Assembly (NCBI GenBank): GCA_046728155.1 | Contig: JBKPDY010000082.1 | Span: 1-30,520 of the forward strand | Reading direction: 5' to 3' | Source: CAWDLX01 sp046728155 | GTDB taxonomy: Bacteria; Actinomycetota; Actinomycetes; Mycobacteriales; Micromonosporaceae | Length of the DNA stretch: 30,520 nucleotides | Made by a program: the position numbers and the translations under genes | In this document: in pieces, positions 22,328 to 29,804 of the stretch | Position numbering within the stretch: position 1 is the first letter of the stretch | Layout of the letters: every line of letters begins with the position of its first letter | Notes under the pieces: model-generated | What the model saw: only the letters and a program-made list of their open reading frames with translations | Told to the model about the DNA's origin: nothing | The model's database searches: none

Positions 22328-24235
22328 ATGACCACTGTGGACGTCACCACCCCCGCGCCCACCGTTGCCGACACGGAAGCCGCTCCGGTCAACCGGCCGG
22401 GTCGCTGGTGGCTAGACGACCGCTTGGTGGCCATCGTCGTCTGGCTGGTCGGGGTAGGCGTTGCGTTCGAGGTCGTCCGGGTGGCTAAGGCCGATCCGGT
22501 GAGCGTGCGGGGCGCGATGATGCCGGTCGGCATCGGCCTCGGGGTCTTCACCGTGCTCCTCCGCGCGCTGTGGACGGCCCGGCGGGCCGCGATCGCGCTG
22601 ATCGGGGCCGTCGTCGGGGCGTACGGCGCCTGGGTGGCGCTGGTCACCAAGGCGGCGCTCTACGGCACCCCGATGAGCTTCGGTGGCATGGTCGGCGACG
22701 CCCACCGCATCACCGCGCAGGCGACGAAGTACGCCACCTCGTGGGGTTCGACCGATGTGTTCCTGCCGAACACGCCGTCTGACTATCCCCCGCTCTATAC
22801 GTGGCTGACCGGACGGGCCGCCCAGCTTCTCGGCGAGCCGGCGTGGCAGCTCATGCAGAACACGCAGGTGCTGTGGCTCTCTGCCACCGTCGTGGCGGTC
22901 TTCCTGCTATGGCGGCACCTTGTCCCCGCACCCGTCGCCGCGATCATCGCGATGCTCGCCTTCGTCGGCAACGACAACCCGGTCAAGCCGTACGAGGTGA
23001 TCACCCTTACGGTCATGGTGCCGTGGGTCCTCGCCACGGTCGGCAACCCGCCGCGCGCGCGGCTGCACTGGCTCCCGGCGGGCATCATCGGCGGCCTGAT
23101 CTTCCTGACCTACCAGGGCTACCTGGTCTTCATGGGGCTCGGCATCCTCGCCGTCGCGTGGTGGGCCTGGCACGGAGCCGAGGACCGCCGGGCGTACCTG
23201 CTCCACCTCGCCAGGGTGGCCGCGAGCGCGTTCGTCGTCTCGTCGTGGTATGTCGTCCCGTACGTCTGGGCGACGCTGACCCGCACGAGTGGGTCGTTCG
23301 GCTCGGACACCTTCCAGTCCGCCATCCTCACCAACGACCCCGTGCCGCTGCATTTCCTCGAACCGAACCCGACCGGGGTGCTTCAGCTCGTAGGTCTGGT
23401 GGGTCTCGCGGTGTTCTTCAAGCGGCTGTGGTGGGCCCGGCCGATCGCCGCTTTGCTCGCCGGCACCTACGCGTTCATCGTTCTCGGGGCCCTGCGCTTC
23501 GTGCTCACCGGGCACACGATGTTCTACCAGTACGCGATCGCCGCGACCGTAGCCCTTCCGGTCGCGGCCGGCGTGCTCACCGTCGCCGAAGCGGTCGGTC
23601 GACTCGCCGGGCACCGGCTCGCTCCGGCCGCGATCCGGGTCGTCGTCCTCCTCGCCATCGCCACACTGGCCTCCAGCTCGCTCGTCGTATGGCGTGCCTG
23701 GATGCCGACGACGGTCATCCGCGTCAACCACCCGACCGTTCTGGCCACCGGCGGAAAGCCGGCCGACCTCGCCCACATCGAGGAGCTGCCCGACCTCAGC
23801 CGGTCCCGCTTCGCACCCACTGGTTCGACCAACGACGGCGTGCCGGTGGCCCTCGTCGAGGCGGCCGTCGTCGACCGGTACGGGTCCTCCTACGTGCCGA
23901 TGGTGCTCAGCCAGGATGAGCGGCTTTTCGCGTACCTGCCCTGGTACGCGTACGCGGCGGAAGGGCCGACCGCATCGCCCGCCCTGGACCGCTGGTATGA
24001 CCGCAACGCGGAGCTGGGCCGCCTCGCCGCCATCACCGATCCGGTCCAGTTCGCCGACCGGGCGGCTGCCACGACGTTCGGGCCGATCGACGTGTTCCTG
24101 CTCCACAACGAGCCGGAGACCGGAAGGCTGGAATGGACCAGCACGACGACCTTCAGTGCGGACCAGTTCAGCTCCACCGCGTTCGACCGGGTCGACCTGC
24201 CCAACGATTTCGTGCTCTTCGTGCGTCATCGCTGA
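22328..24235 (+). CDS. AftA-like GT-C arabinofuranosyltransferase
   Basis: 635 residues starting MTTVDVTTPAPTVADTEAAP, with some ten or more membrane helices followed by a soluble C-terminal part of about 150 residues. After helix 3 the first outer loop reads GGMVGDAHRITAQATKYATS and, 25 residues on, NTPSDYPPLYTWLTGRAAQL. In galactan 5-O-arabinofuranosyltransferases a matching acidic residue (here Asp124) and YPP motif lie in the same loop. The fold and size match the AftA family of decaprenyl-phosphoarabinose-dependent enzymes of the cell wall. Only 9 bases separate it from ccsB, without a ribosome site, so it is probably cotranscribed. Exact acceptor is unknown, and another GT-C role is possible. 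Confidence 0.75.
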   Translation: MTTVDVTTPAPTVADTEAAPVNRPGRWWLDDRLVAIVVWLVGVGVAFEVVRVAKADPVSVRGAMMPVGIGLGVFTVLLRALWTARRAAIALIGAVVGAYGAWVALVTKAALYGTPMSFGGMVGDAHRITAQATKYATSWGSTDVFLPNTPSDYPPLYTWLTGRAAQLLGEPAWQLMQNTQVLWLSATVVAVFLLWRHLVPAPVAAIIAMLAFVGNDNPVKPYEVITLTVMVPWVLATVGNPPRARLHWLPAGIIGGLIFLTYQGYLVFMGLGILAVAWWAWHGAEDRRAYLLHLARVAASAFVVSSWYVVPYVWATLTRTSGSFGSDTFQSAILTNDPVPLHFLEPNPTGVLQLVGLVGLAVFFKRLWWARPIAALLAGTYAFIVLGALRFVLTGHTMFYQYAIAATVALPVAAGVLTVAEAVGRLAGHRLAPAAIRVVVLLAIATLASSSLVVWRAWMPTTVIRVNHPTVLATGGKPADLAHIEELPDLSRSRFAPTGSTNDGVPVALVEAAVVDRYGSSYVPMVLSQDERLFAYLPWYAYAAEGPTASPALDRWYDRNAELGRLAAITDPVQFADRAAATTFGPIDVFLLHNEPETGRLEWTSTTTFSADQFSSTAFDRVDLPNDFVLFVRHR

Positions 24236-24278
24236 TCCCTGCTGACACGCGGGCGCGCGGGCAGGGGAGACTTGTCTC

Positions 24279-25745
24279 ATGGCGACCCCCCGGTTTCCGT
24301 ATGCGGATCTCAAGGAATTCCTCCTCGCGCTCGAGCGTGCCGGTGAGCTGCGCCGCGTCGGGGTGCCGGTCGATCCGACTCTGGAGATCGCCGAGATCGT
24401 CACCCGTACGGTGCGGGCGGGCGGACCGGCGTTGCTGTTCGAGCGCCCCACCCGGGGCGAGATGCCGGTCGCGATCAACCTTTTCGGAACCCATCGACGG
24501 ATGGCGATGGCGCTCGGAGTGTCCAGTGTGGACGAGATCGGCGCGCGCATCGGTGAACTGGTCAAACCCGAGCTGCCGGTCGGGCTGGCCGGCCTCCGCG
24601 AGAGTATCAGCAAGATCCGTCAACTGACCTCGGTCCCACCGAAGAGGGTTCGGTCAGCACCGTGTCAGGAGATTGTCTACAAAGGATCCGATGTGGACCT
24701 CGGGCACCTGCCCGGGCTGCAGATATGGCCTGCCGACGGTGGCGTGTTCCACAACTACGGCCTGACCCACACCCGCCACCCCGAGACCGGGAAACGCAAC
24801 CTCGGCTTGTACCGGCTGCAGCAGCACGGACCGTCGACGCTCGGCATGCACTGGCAGATCCACAAGGACTCCACCGCGCACCACGCGGTCGCCGAACGCC
24901 GCGGCGAACGACTCCCGGTGGCGGTGGCGATCGGCTGCGATCCGGTTGTCTCGTACGCCGCGAGCGCCCCGCTCCCCGCCGACCTGGACGAGTACCTCTT
25001 CGCCGGATTCCTGCGCGGCGAACGGGTCGAGTTGGTGGACTGCGTGAGCGTCCCGTTGCGGGTTCCGGCCCACGCGCAGATCGTCCTCGAGGGGTACGTC
25101 GAGCCGGGCGAGCGCGCACCGGAGGGCCCGTTCGGCGATCACACCGGGTTCTACACTCCGATCGAGCCGTTCCCGGTTCTGCACATCGAATGCATGACGA
25201 CCCAGCGCGACCCGGTCTACCACTCGATCGTCACCTCGAAGCCGCCGCAGGAGGACGGTCCGATCGGTCACGCCACCGAGCGCATCTTCCTCCCGCTGAT
25301 CAAGCTGATGATCCCCGACATCGTAGACATCTGCATGCCGGAGCCGGGCGTGTTCCACAACTGCCTGGTGGTATCGATCCGCAAGCGGTACCCCAAGCAG
25401 GCACAGAAGGTGATGCACGCGATCTGGGGCGCGCACCTGCTCTCGCTGACCAAGCTGATCGTCGTGGTCGATGACGATTGCGATCCGTCCGACCTCCACG
25501 AGGTGGCGTTCCGGGCGTTCGGCAATGTGGACTACAGCCACGACCTGGTCGTGACGCAGGGGCCGGTCGACCACCTCGATCACGCGTCGTACCAACAGTT
25601 CTGGGGCGGCAAGGCGGGGATCGACGCCACCCGAAAGCTGCCCACCGAGGGGTACTCGCGGGGTTGGCCGGCCCCGACGGAGATGTCCGCCGACGTAGTG
25701 TCCAGAGTGGACCGCCGCTGGAAGGAGTACGGCCTTGGTGGCTGA
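24279..25745 (+). CDS. mqnL: UbiD-family decarboxylase (menaquinone biosynthesis)
   Basis: 488 residues, MATPRFPYADLKEFLLALER. UbiD landmarks are NLGLYRLQ and GMHWQIHKDSTAHH (cofactor and metal-binding region), PVAVAIGCDP, EGPFGDHTGFYTP with the catalytic acidic residues, HSIVTSKPPQEDGPIG and WGAHLLSLTKLIVVVDDD. UbiD enzymes use prenylated FMN to remove carboxylate from unsaturated or aromatic acids. The next genes encode a MqnP-type UbiA prenyltransferase and UbiX, the set used in the late futalosine pathway, so the substrate is probably the prenylated 1,4-dihydroxy-6-naphthoate. GGGGAG lies 10 bases before the ATG. The end overlaps mqnP by eleven bases. Confidence 0.88.
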   Translation: MATPRFPYADLKEFLLALERAGELRRVGVPVDPTLEIAEIVTRTVRAGGPALLFERPTRGEMPVAINLFGTHRRMAMALGVSSVDEIGARIGELVKPELPVGLAGLRESISKIRQLTSVPPKRVRSAPCQEIVYKGSDVDLGHLPGLQIWPADGGVFHNYGLTHTRHPETGKRNLGLYRLQQHGPSTLGMHWQIHKDSTAHHAVAERRGERLPVAVAIGCDPVVSYAASAPLPADLDEYLFAGFLRGERVELVDCVSVPLRVPAHAQIVLEGYVEPGERAPEGPFGDHTGFYTPIEPFPVLHIECMTTQRDPVYHSIVTSKPPQEDGPIGHATERIFLPLIKLMIPDIVDICMPEPGVFHNCLVVSIRKRYPKQAQKVMHAIWGAHLLSLTKLIVVVDDDCDPSDLHEVAFRAFGNVDYSHDLVVTQGPVDHLDHASYQQFWGGKAGIDATRKLPTEGYSRGWPAPTEMSADVVSRVDRRWKEYGLGG

Positions 25746-26643
25746 GCCCGCCGCCGTCGGGGTGGTCGGCGGTACCCGGTCGTTCCTTCGGCTGGTCACC
25801 ATCGAGCACTCGGTGTTCGCGCTGCCGTTCGCCTACCTGGGAGCGTTCGCCGCCATGACCGTCCGCAATGGACGAGTCAACTGGGCCGACCTGGTGCTGA
25901 TCACGATCGCGATGGTCGGCGCCCGTACCTTCGCGATGGCCGCGAACCGGATCCTCGACCGCGGCATCGACGCCCGCAATCCCCGGACCGCGCGGCGGGA
26001 GCTGGTGACCGGGGCCCTGAGCGTACGGACCGCGTGGACCGGCGCGGTGGTCGCGGCCGTCGTCTTCGTCGCCGCGGCGGCGGCCCTGAACCCGCTCTGC
26101 CTCGCGCTCTCCCCGCTCGCGTTGGCACCGCTCGTCATCTACCCGTACGCGAAGCGCTTCACCAACTGGCCGCATGCGGTTCTCGCACTGGCCCAACTGG
26201 TCGGGCCGGTCGGGGCGTGGCTGGCCGTCACCGGCGAGGTGCGCGGCTCCGGTGCGGCCTGGGTGCTCGGGCTCGCGGTCGGCCTCTGGATCGGCGGCTT
26301 CGATCTCATCTACGCCAGCCAGGATGCCGAGGTCGACCGCCGGATCGGGGTGCACAGCGTGCCGGCGCGGTTCGGGGTTACGTTCGCGCTGAACCTGTCC
26401 ACCGCGGTTCACGTCGTTACGTTCGGGCTCTTCGTCTGGTTCGGGGCTCTGGTCGGCCTGGGCTGGCTGTGGTGGATCGGGCTGGCCCTCGCCGCCGCGG
26501 CCCTCGCGTACGAGCACTCAGTCGTGCGGGCCGACGACCTGTCCCGGGTCAACCGCGCGTTCTTCACCGCCAACGGCTTCGTGGGCATCGTCCTGTTCAT
26601 CTTCGCGCTCGCCGATCTGGTGGTACGCCTGGGTCTGCGGTAG
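25735..26643 (+). CDS. mqnP: UbiA-family prenyltransferase, MqnP type
   Basis: 302 residues from GTG 25735, with eight or nine membrane helices. The two Asp-rich motifs of the family are FAMAANRILDRGIDARNPRT and FDLIYASQDAEVDRRIGVHS. These bind the Mg-diphosphate of the polyprenyl donor. In this context it should attach the isoprenoid tail to 1,4-dihydroxy-6-naphthoate at the membrane, the step before UbiD decarboxylation. It overlaps the ubiD gene by eleven bases, so translation is coupled. Confidence 0.9.
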   Translation: MVAEPAAVGVVGGTRSFLRLVTIEHSVFALPFAYLGAFAAMTVRNGRVNWADLVLITIAMVGARTFAMAANRILDRGIDARNPRTARRELVTGALSVRTAWTGAVVAAVVFVAAAAALNPLCLALSPLALAPLVIYPYAKRFTNWPHAVLALAQLVGPVGAWLAVTGEVRGSGAAWVLGLAVGLWIGGFDLIYASQDAEVDRRIGVHSVPARFGVTFALNLSTAVHVVTFGLFVWFGALVGLGWLWWIGLALAAAALAYEHSVVRADDLSRVNRAFFTANGFVGIVLFIFALADLVVRLGLR

Positions 26644-26654
26644 GGCCGTCCGGG

Positions 26655-26660
26655 TAGGTT
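26655..26660 (+). promoter_or_regulatory. -10 box for a leaderless ubiX mRNA
   Basis: TAGGTT fits TAnnnT and ends 6 bases before ATG 26667, right after the mqnP stop. No Shine-Dalgarno site is present. It may give ubiX its own leaderless transcript in addition to read-through from upstream. No -35 match was found. Confidence 0.45.
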
Positions 26661-26666
26661 CGACGC

Positions 26667-27290
26667 ATGCGTACGCCGTGGGTCGTCGGGGTGACCGGAG
26701 CCTCCGGCACGCCGTACGCCGCCGCGGTGCTCCGCGGTCTCCTCGCCGCCGGTGACGCCGTGGATCTGGTGGTCTCCCGGGCTGCACGACTGACCATTCT
26801 CGACGAGGCCGGCCGACCGTTTCGCGACGCGTACTGGAAGGACGACCTGGCCGGCTGGCTGGGGATCGACCTGGCCGGGGCCGACATCTGTTACTGGCCA
26901 GCCGGCGACCTCGCGGCGGGGCCGAGTTCAGGCTCTTACCCATCGAAGGGGATGGTTGTCGTACCCGCCAGCACCGCCGCCTGCGCCGGCATCGCGATCG
27001 GACTGTCGAAGGACCTGTTGCAACGCGCCGCCGAGGTGGCGTTGAAGGAACGTCGACGGGTCGTGGTCGTACCGCGCGAGACTCCGGTGACGCGCAGCCA
27101 TCTGGAGCATCTGCTCGCGCTGCACGATGCGGGTGCGGTCGTGCTGCCGGCGAGTCCTGGTTTCTACGCGGCGGGTGCGGGAGCCAACGCCGAGCAGCTG
27201 GTCGACTTCGTCGCGGGCAAGGTGCTCGATGCCCTCGGCGTGGGACACAGCCTGTTCAGCCGGTGGACCGGCGGCATCCACCGGACGTGA
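26667..27290 (+). CDS. ubiX: UbiX-family flavin prenyltransferase
   Basis: 207 residues. GVTGASGTPYAAAVLR is the FMN-binding loop, VVPASTAACAGIAIGLSKDL the second flavin site, and RRRVVVVPRETPVTRSHLEH plus AGAVVLPASPGFY the conserved end of the dodecameric family. The enzyme joins a dimethylallyl group to FMN, and the prenylated cofactor is needed by UbiD, encoded two genes upstream. It is cytosolic. The stop lies 2 bases from the stop codon of the convergent bldC gene, so no terminator fits between them. Confidence 0.9.
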   Translation: MRTPWVVGVTGASGTPYAAAVLRGLLAAGDAVDLVVSRAARLTILDEAGRPFRDAYWKDDLAGWLGIDLAGADICYWPAGDLAAGPSSGSYPSKGMVVVPASTAACAGIAIGLSKDLLQRAAEVALKERRRVVVVPRETPVTRSHLEHLLALHDAGAVVLPASPGFYAAGAGANAEQLVDFVAGKVLDALGVGHSLFSRWTGGIHRT

Positions 27291-27292
27291 GG

Positions 27293-27502
27293 TCAGCGGC
27301 TGTGGTGCTCGACCGGCTCGGCCGTCATCCCTTCCCCCTCGAGCAGTGCGCGCACCTCGGACTCCCGAAACCGGCGATGCCCTCCGGGGGTACGGATACT
27401 GCTGATCCGTCCGGCCGCCGCCCACCGGGTTACCGTTTTCGGGTCGACGCGGAAAAGTGCGGCCACCTCGCCAGGCGTGAGGAGACGGTCCCCAGTGTCC
27501 AC
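27293..27502 (-). CDS. bldC: BldC-like MerR-superfamily DNA-binding protein
   Basis: 69 residues from GTG 27502, preceded by AAGGAGG at 4 bases, which decides this start over longer frames. The text LLTPGEVAALFRVDPKTVTR, WAAAGRISSIRTPGGHRRFR and ESEVRALLEG is a single winged helix-turn-helix of the MerR type. It lacks any effector domain and is nearly the same in size and sequence as Streptomyces BldC. BldC binds DNA cooperatively and controls the onset of development. The open frame upstream is not family-like. It is divergent from the Lrp gene, with about 260 bases between starts. Confidence 0.9.
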   Translation of the reverse strand: MDTGDRLLTPGEVAALFRVDPKTVTRWAAAGRISSIRTPGGHRRFRESEVRALLEGEGMTAEPVEHHSR

Positions 27503-27761
27503 AGCCCCTCCTTGCGTCGACGAAGGCCGAATCGCGTTGCGGTGGAGCGCTATCCGCGGCGCAGCGCCTTCGGTAGGACGTAAGCCCATTACAGCATCGT
27601 GGGCACTTCATGTCCGACAAACGACGATTCAGGGCGTCATGGGGTGGTTAAGGCGGGAGAATGACCGCGCCGAGCCGGCTGATCGCAGCGTCCGGCATGC
27701 TGGCCCCGCAGGCCCGTCCGGCGGACGGGCACGCACATGGCCACGGCTGAGGGGAGGGGAG

Positions 27762-28214
27762 TTGGACGGTACCGACCGACGCATCCTCGAGTTGCTGACA
27801 TCGAACGGAAGGATCTCCTATGCCGAGCTGGCGCGCCAGATCGGTCTCTCCGGCCCGGCCACCCATGAACGGGTGGCCAAACTCGAAGCGTCCGGCGTGA
27901 TCCGCGGCTATACGGCGCTTCTCACGCCCGAGGCGGTCGGGCTCGGCGTGACCGCCTTCATCGGCATCGTGCAGACGGCCGACAGCGACATCGATGCCGT
28001 CGTCGCCGACGTGGCTCAGATTGTCGAGGTCGAGTCGTGCTACTTCCTCGCCGGAGCCGAGTCCTTTCTGTTGAAGGTCCGGGTGCCCACAATTGCCGAG
28101 CTGGAGCACCTGATCGTCCGGCTCAGCCGGATCCCCGGAATCGCCGCGACCCGCACCACGGTCGCGCTCTCGACGAAATGGGAGGGTCGGCCGCCGGCTC
28201 TTCCGACCGACTGA
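27762..28214 (+). CDS. Lrp/AsnC-family regulator
   Basis: 150 residues if the start is TTG 27762, which follows GGGGAGGGGAG directly. The family normally begins at LDGTDRRILELLTSNGRISY, so this rare start fits best. ATG 27639 would add 41 residues of unrelated Arg- and Pro-rich text. The HTH is YAELARQIGLSGPATHERVA, followed by the linker strand GVIRGYTALLTPEAVG and the RAM ligand domain with GVTAFIGIVQTA, VEVESCYFLAGAESFLLKVR and PGIAATRTTVALST. It probably senses an amino acid or keto acid. The ketopantoate reductase gene starts 13 bases downstream and may be cotranscribed. Confidence 0.88.
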   Translation: MDGTDRRILELLTSNGRISYAELARQIGLSGPATHERVAKLEASGVIRGYTALLTPEAVGLGVTAFIGIVQTADSDIDAVVADVAQIVEVESCYFLAGAESFLLKVRVPTIAELEHLIVRLSRIPGIAATRTTVALSTKWEGRPPALPTD

Positions 28215-28227
28215 GCAAGGAGGAGGG

Positions 28228-29148
28228 ATGAAGATCGCGGTGTACGGGGCGGGCGGCGTCGGCGGGTACTACGGGGGCAAACTTGCGGCAGCCGGCCAGC
28301 AGGTCCACCTGATCGCCCGGGGCGCACACCTCGCGGCCATCCGGGCGGGCGGTCTGCGGGTCCGTAGTGTTCGGGGCGACTTCACCGTAACCGTGCCCGC
28401 GACCGATGATCCGACCGAGATCGGGCCCTGCGACGCCGTCCTGTTCTGCGTCAAGTCGTACGACACCGCCGAGGCGGCGCGCCGGCTGGGACCGATGCTC
28501 AAGGACGGTACGGCCGTGGTCTCGTTGCAGAACGGGATCGACAACGAGACGGTCATCGCCGGCGTGGTCGGCTGGCACCACGTCGTCGGCGGCGCGTCGT
28601 TCATCTTCGCCACGATCGCCGAGCCCGGCGTCATCGACCACACCGGCGGCCCGGCGAGCCTCTCCTTCGCTGAGTTCGACGGCTCCCGCTCCGAGCGGAT
28701 GCTCGCCCTCGCCGCCGCCTGCGACGAGGCCGGTATACCGGCCGACGTACCGGCCGACATCCGGCTGGTGCTGTGGGCGAAGTATGCGTTCATCTGCGCC
28801 CAGGCCGGCATGACCGCCACGACCCGGCTGCCGATCGGCGACATCCGCAACGACGTTCACTCGTGGCGCATGTTCCGCTCGTTGGTGGAGGAGGTCGTCG
28901 CGGTCGGACGGGCCGAAGGCGTAGCCCTGCCGGACGGGCTGGTCGACGCGCACCTGCGAGCGACGGAGGCGCTGCAACCCGACGGACGCTCGTCCCTGTA
29001 CCACGACCTCATGACCGGTCACCGGATGGAGCTGGAGGCCCTGCACGGTACCCTAACCCGGTTGGCCGACCAGCACGGCGTACCGGTACCCGCGGCGACG
29101 TCCGTGTACGCCATCCTGAGCCCGTGGGCCGCTAAGGTCGGTGGATAG
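28228..29148 (+). CDS. panE: 2-dehydropantoate 2-reductase (ketopantoate reductase family)
   Basis: 306 residues with a strong AAGGAGGAGG site before ATG 28228. The NADPH-binding Rossmann motif is YGAGGVGGYYGGKLAAAGQQ. VLFCVKSYDT and SLQNGIDNETVIA are the conserved core, the catalytic Lys lies in LVLWAKYAFICAQAGMTATT, and the C-terminal domain has SSLYHDLMTGHRMELEALHG. The enzyme reduces 2-dehydropantoate to pantoate for pantothenate and CoA. Several paralogues often occur in actinomycetes, so this one may act on another 2-keto acid. It converges on the glycolipid-binding gene with 22 bases between stops. Confidence 0.85.
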   Translation: MKIAVYGAGGVGGYYGGKLAAAGQQVHLIARGAHLAAIRAGGLRVRSVRGDFTVTVPATDDPTEIGPCDAVLFCVKSYDTAEAARRLGPMLKDGTAVVSLQNGIDNETVIAGVVGWHHVVGGASFIFATIAEPGVIDHTGGPASLSFAEFDGSRSERMLALAAACDEAGIPADVPADIRLVLWAKYAFICAQAGMTATTRLPIGDIRNDVHSWRMFRSLVEEVVAVGRAEGVALPDGLVDAHLRATEALQPDGRSSLYHDLMTGHRMELEALHGTLTRLADQHGVPVPAATSVYAILSPWAAKVGG

Positions 29149-29170
29149 CCAACGGCACCGGCGGATCCGC

Positions 29171-29791
29171 CTAGGCGCGGTCGGCCAGCCCGGGATAGCG
29201 CACAACGTATCCCTCCTCGTCGATGGTGATGTCGGCTCTGAAGCTCCCGCTGCGGAAGCGCACAACGGGACCATCGGTCGGGGTGTACGACTGTACACTG
29301 TGGACGACCTCGAGACTGGGCAACTCGACGAAGGCCATCTCCACCTCGTATGCGGTCCCCGGCTCCGCGTCGAGGAGACGCAAGCGGCGGATCGGAAGCG
29401 TATTCGTCAGTGGGGAGTTGGCGAGGTCGATGTCGAGGGCCCCGGCCAGGGTCCCCGGCTCCTCGTTACCCGGCCGGGAGGCCGGCTCGTACCCGGCGAC
29501 CGCCAGTGCGGCGTCGAGGTCTCCCTGTTCGCTGGCGGTGACCCGCCACCGCCCGGAGGCCCGCTCCAGCCGCAGCGCCCGGACAAACCCCGGACCCTCG
29601 GCGGTCGCCTCGAACCGGACCGTGGCCCAGGTGTGATCGGCCTGGAGCTCGTACCGGCAGGTGTACGGGACGGGATCGGCGCAGATCTGTGTTCCCCGGC
29701 CGTACAGGCCGGAGGCGTCGGTGAGCAGCGTCTGCTCTACCCCGACCACGTCGACTCGGCGCCAGGTCAGTGCCTTCGGAAGCCCTGTCAC
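29171..29791 (-). CDS. Putative glycolipid-binding family protein
   Basis: 206 residues from GTG 29791 (MTGLPKALTWRRVDVVGVEQ); a longer open frame to 29839 overlaps the upstream gene. The family pattern is complete: TLLTDASGLYGRGTQICADP, VPYTCRYELQADHTWATVRF, GRWRVTASEQGDLDAALAVA, GALDIDLANSPLTNTLPIRR, LEVVHSVQSYTP and TIDEEGYVVRYPGLADRA. It corresponds to the putative glycolipid-binding (DUF1089-type) family, a beta-rich fold related to lipoprotein carrier domains. It has no signal peptide, and its true ligand is not established. It starts 13 bases after the stop of the proline-rich protein gene, so the two form an operon. Confidence 0.8.
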   Translation of the reverse strand: MTGLPKALTWRRVDVVGVEQTLLTDASGLYGRGTQICADPVPYTCRYELQADHTWATVRFEATAEGPGFVRALRLERASGRWRVTASEQGDLDAALAVAGYEPASRPGNEEPGTLAGALDIDLANSPLTNTLPIRRLRLLDAEPGTAYEVEMAFVELPSLEVVHSVQSYTPTDGPVVRFRSGSFRADITIDEEGYVVRYPGLADRA

Positions 29792-29804
29792 GGGGAACGT
29801 GGCC

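Noticed and set aside
22907..24613. Minus-strand frame of 568 codons opposite the AftA-like gene
   Set aside because: Composition is Arg/Gly/Asp-rich without motifs, and the plus strand encodes a coherent membrane protein.
29160..29171. Terminator between panE and the glycolipid-binding gene
   Set aside because: GGCGGATCCGCC is a perfect palindrome but has no loop, so it would not form a normal RNA hairpin.
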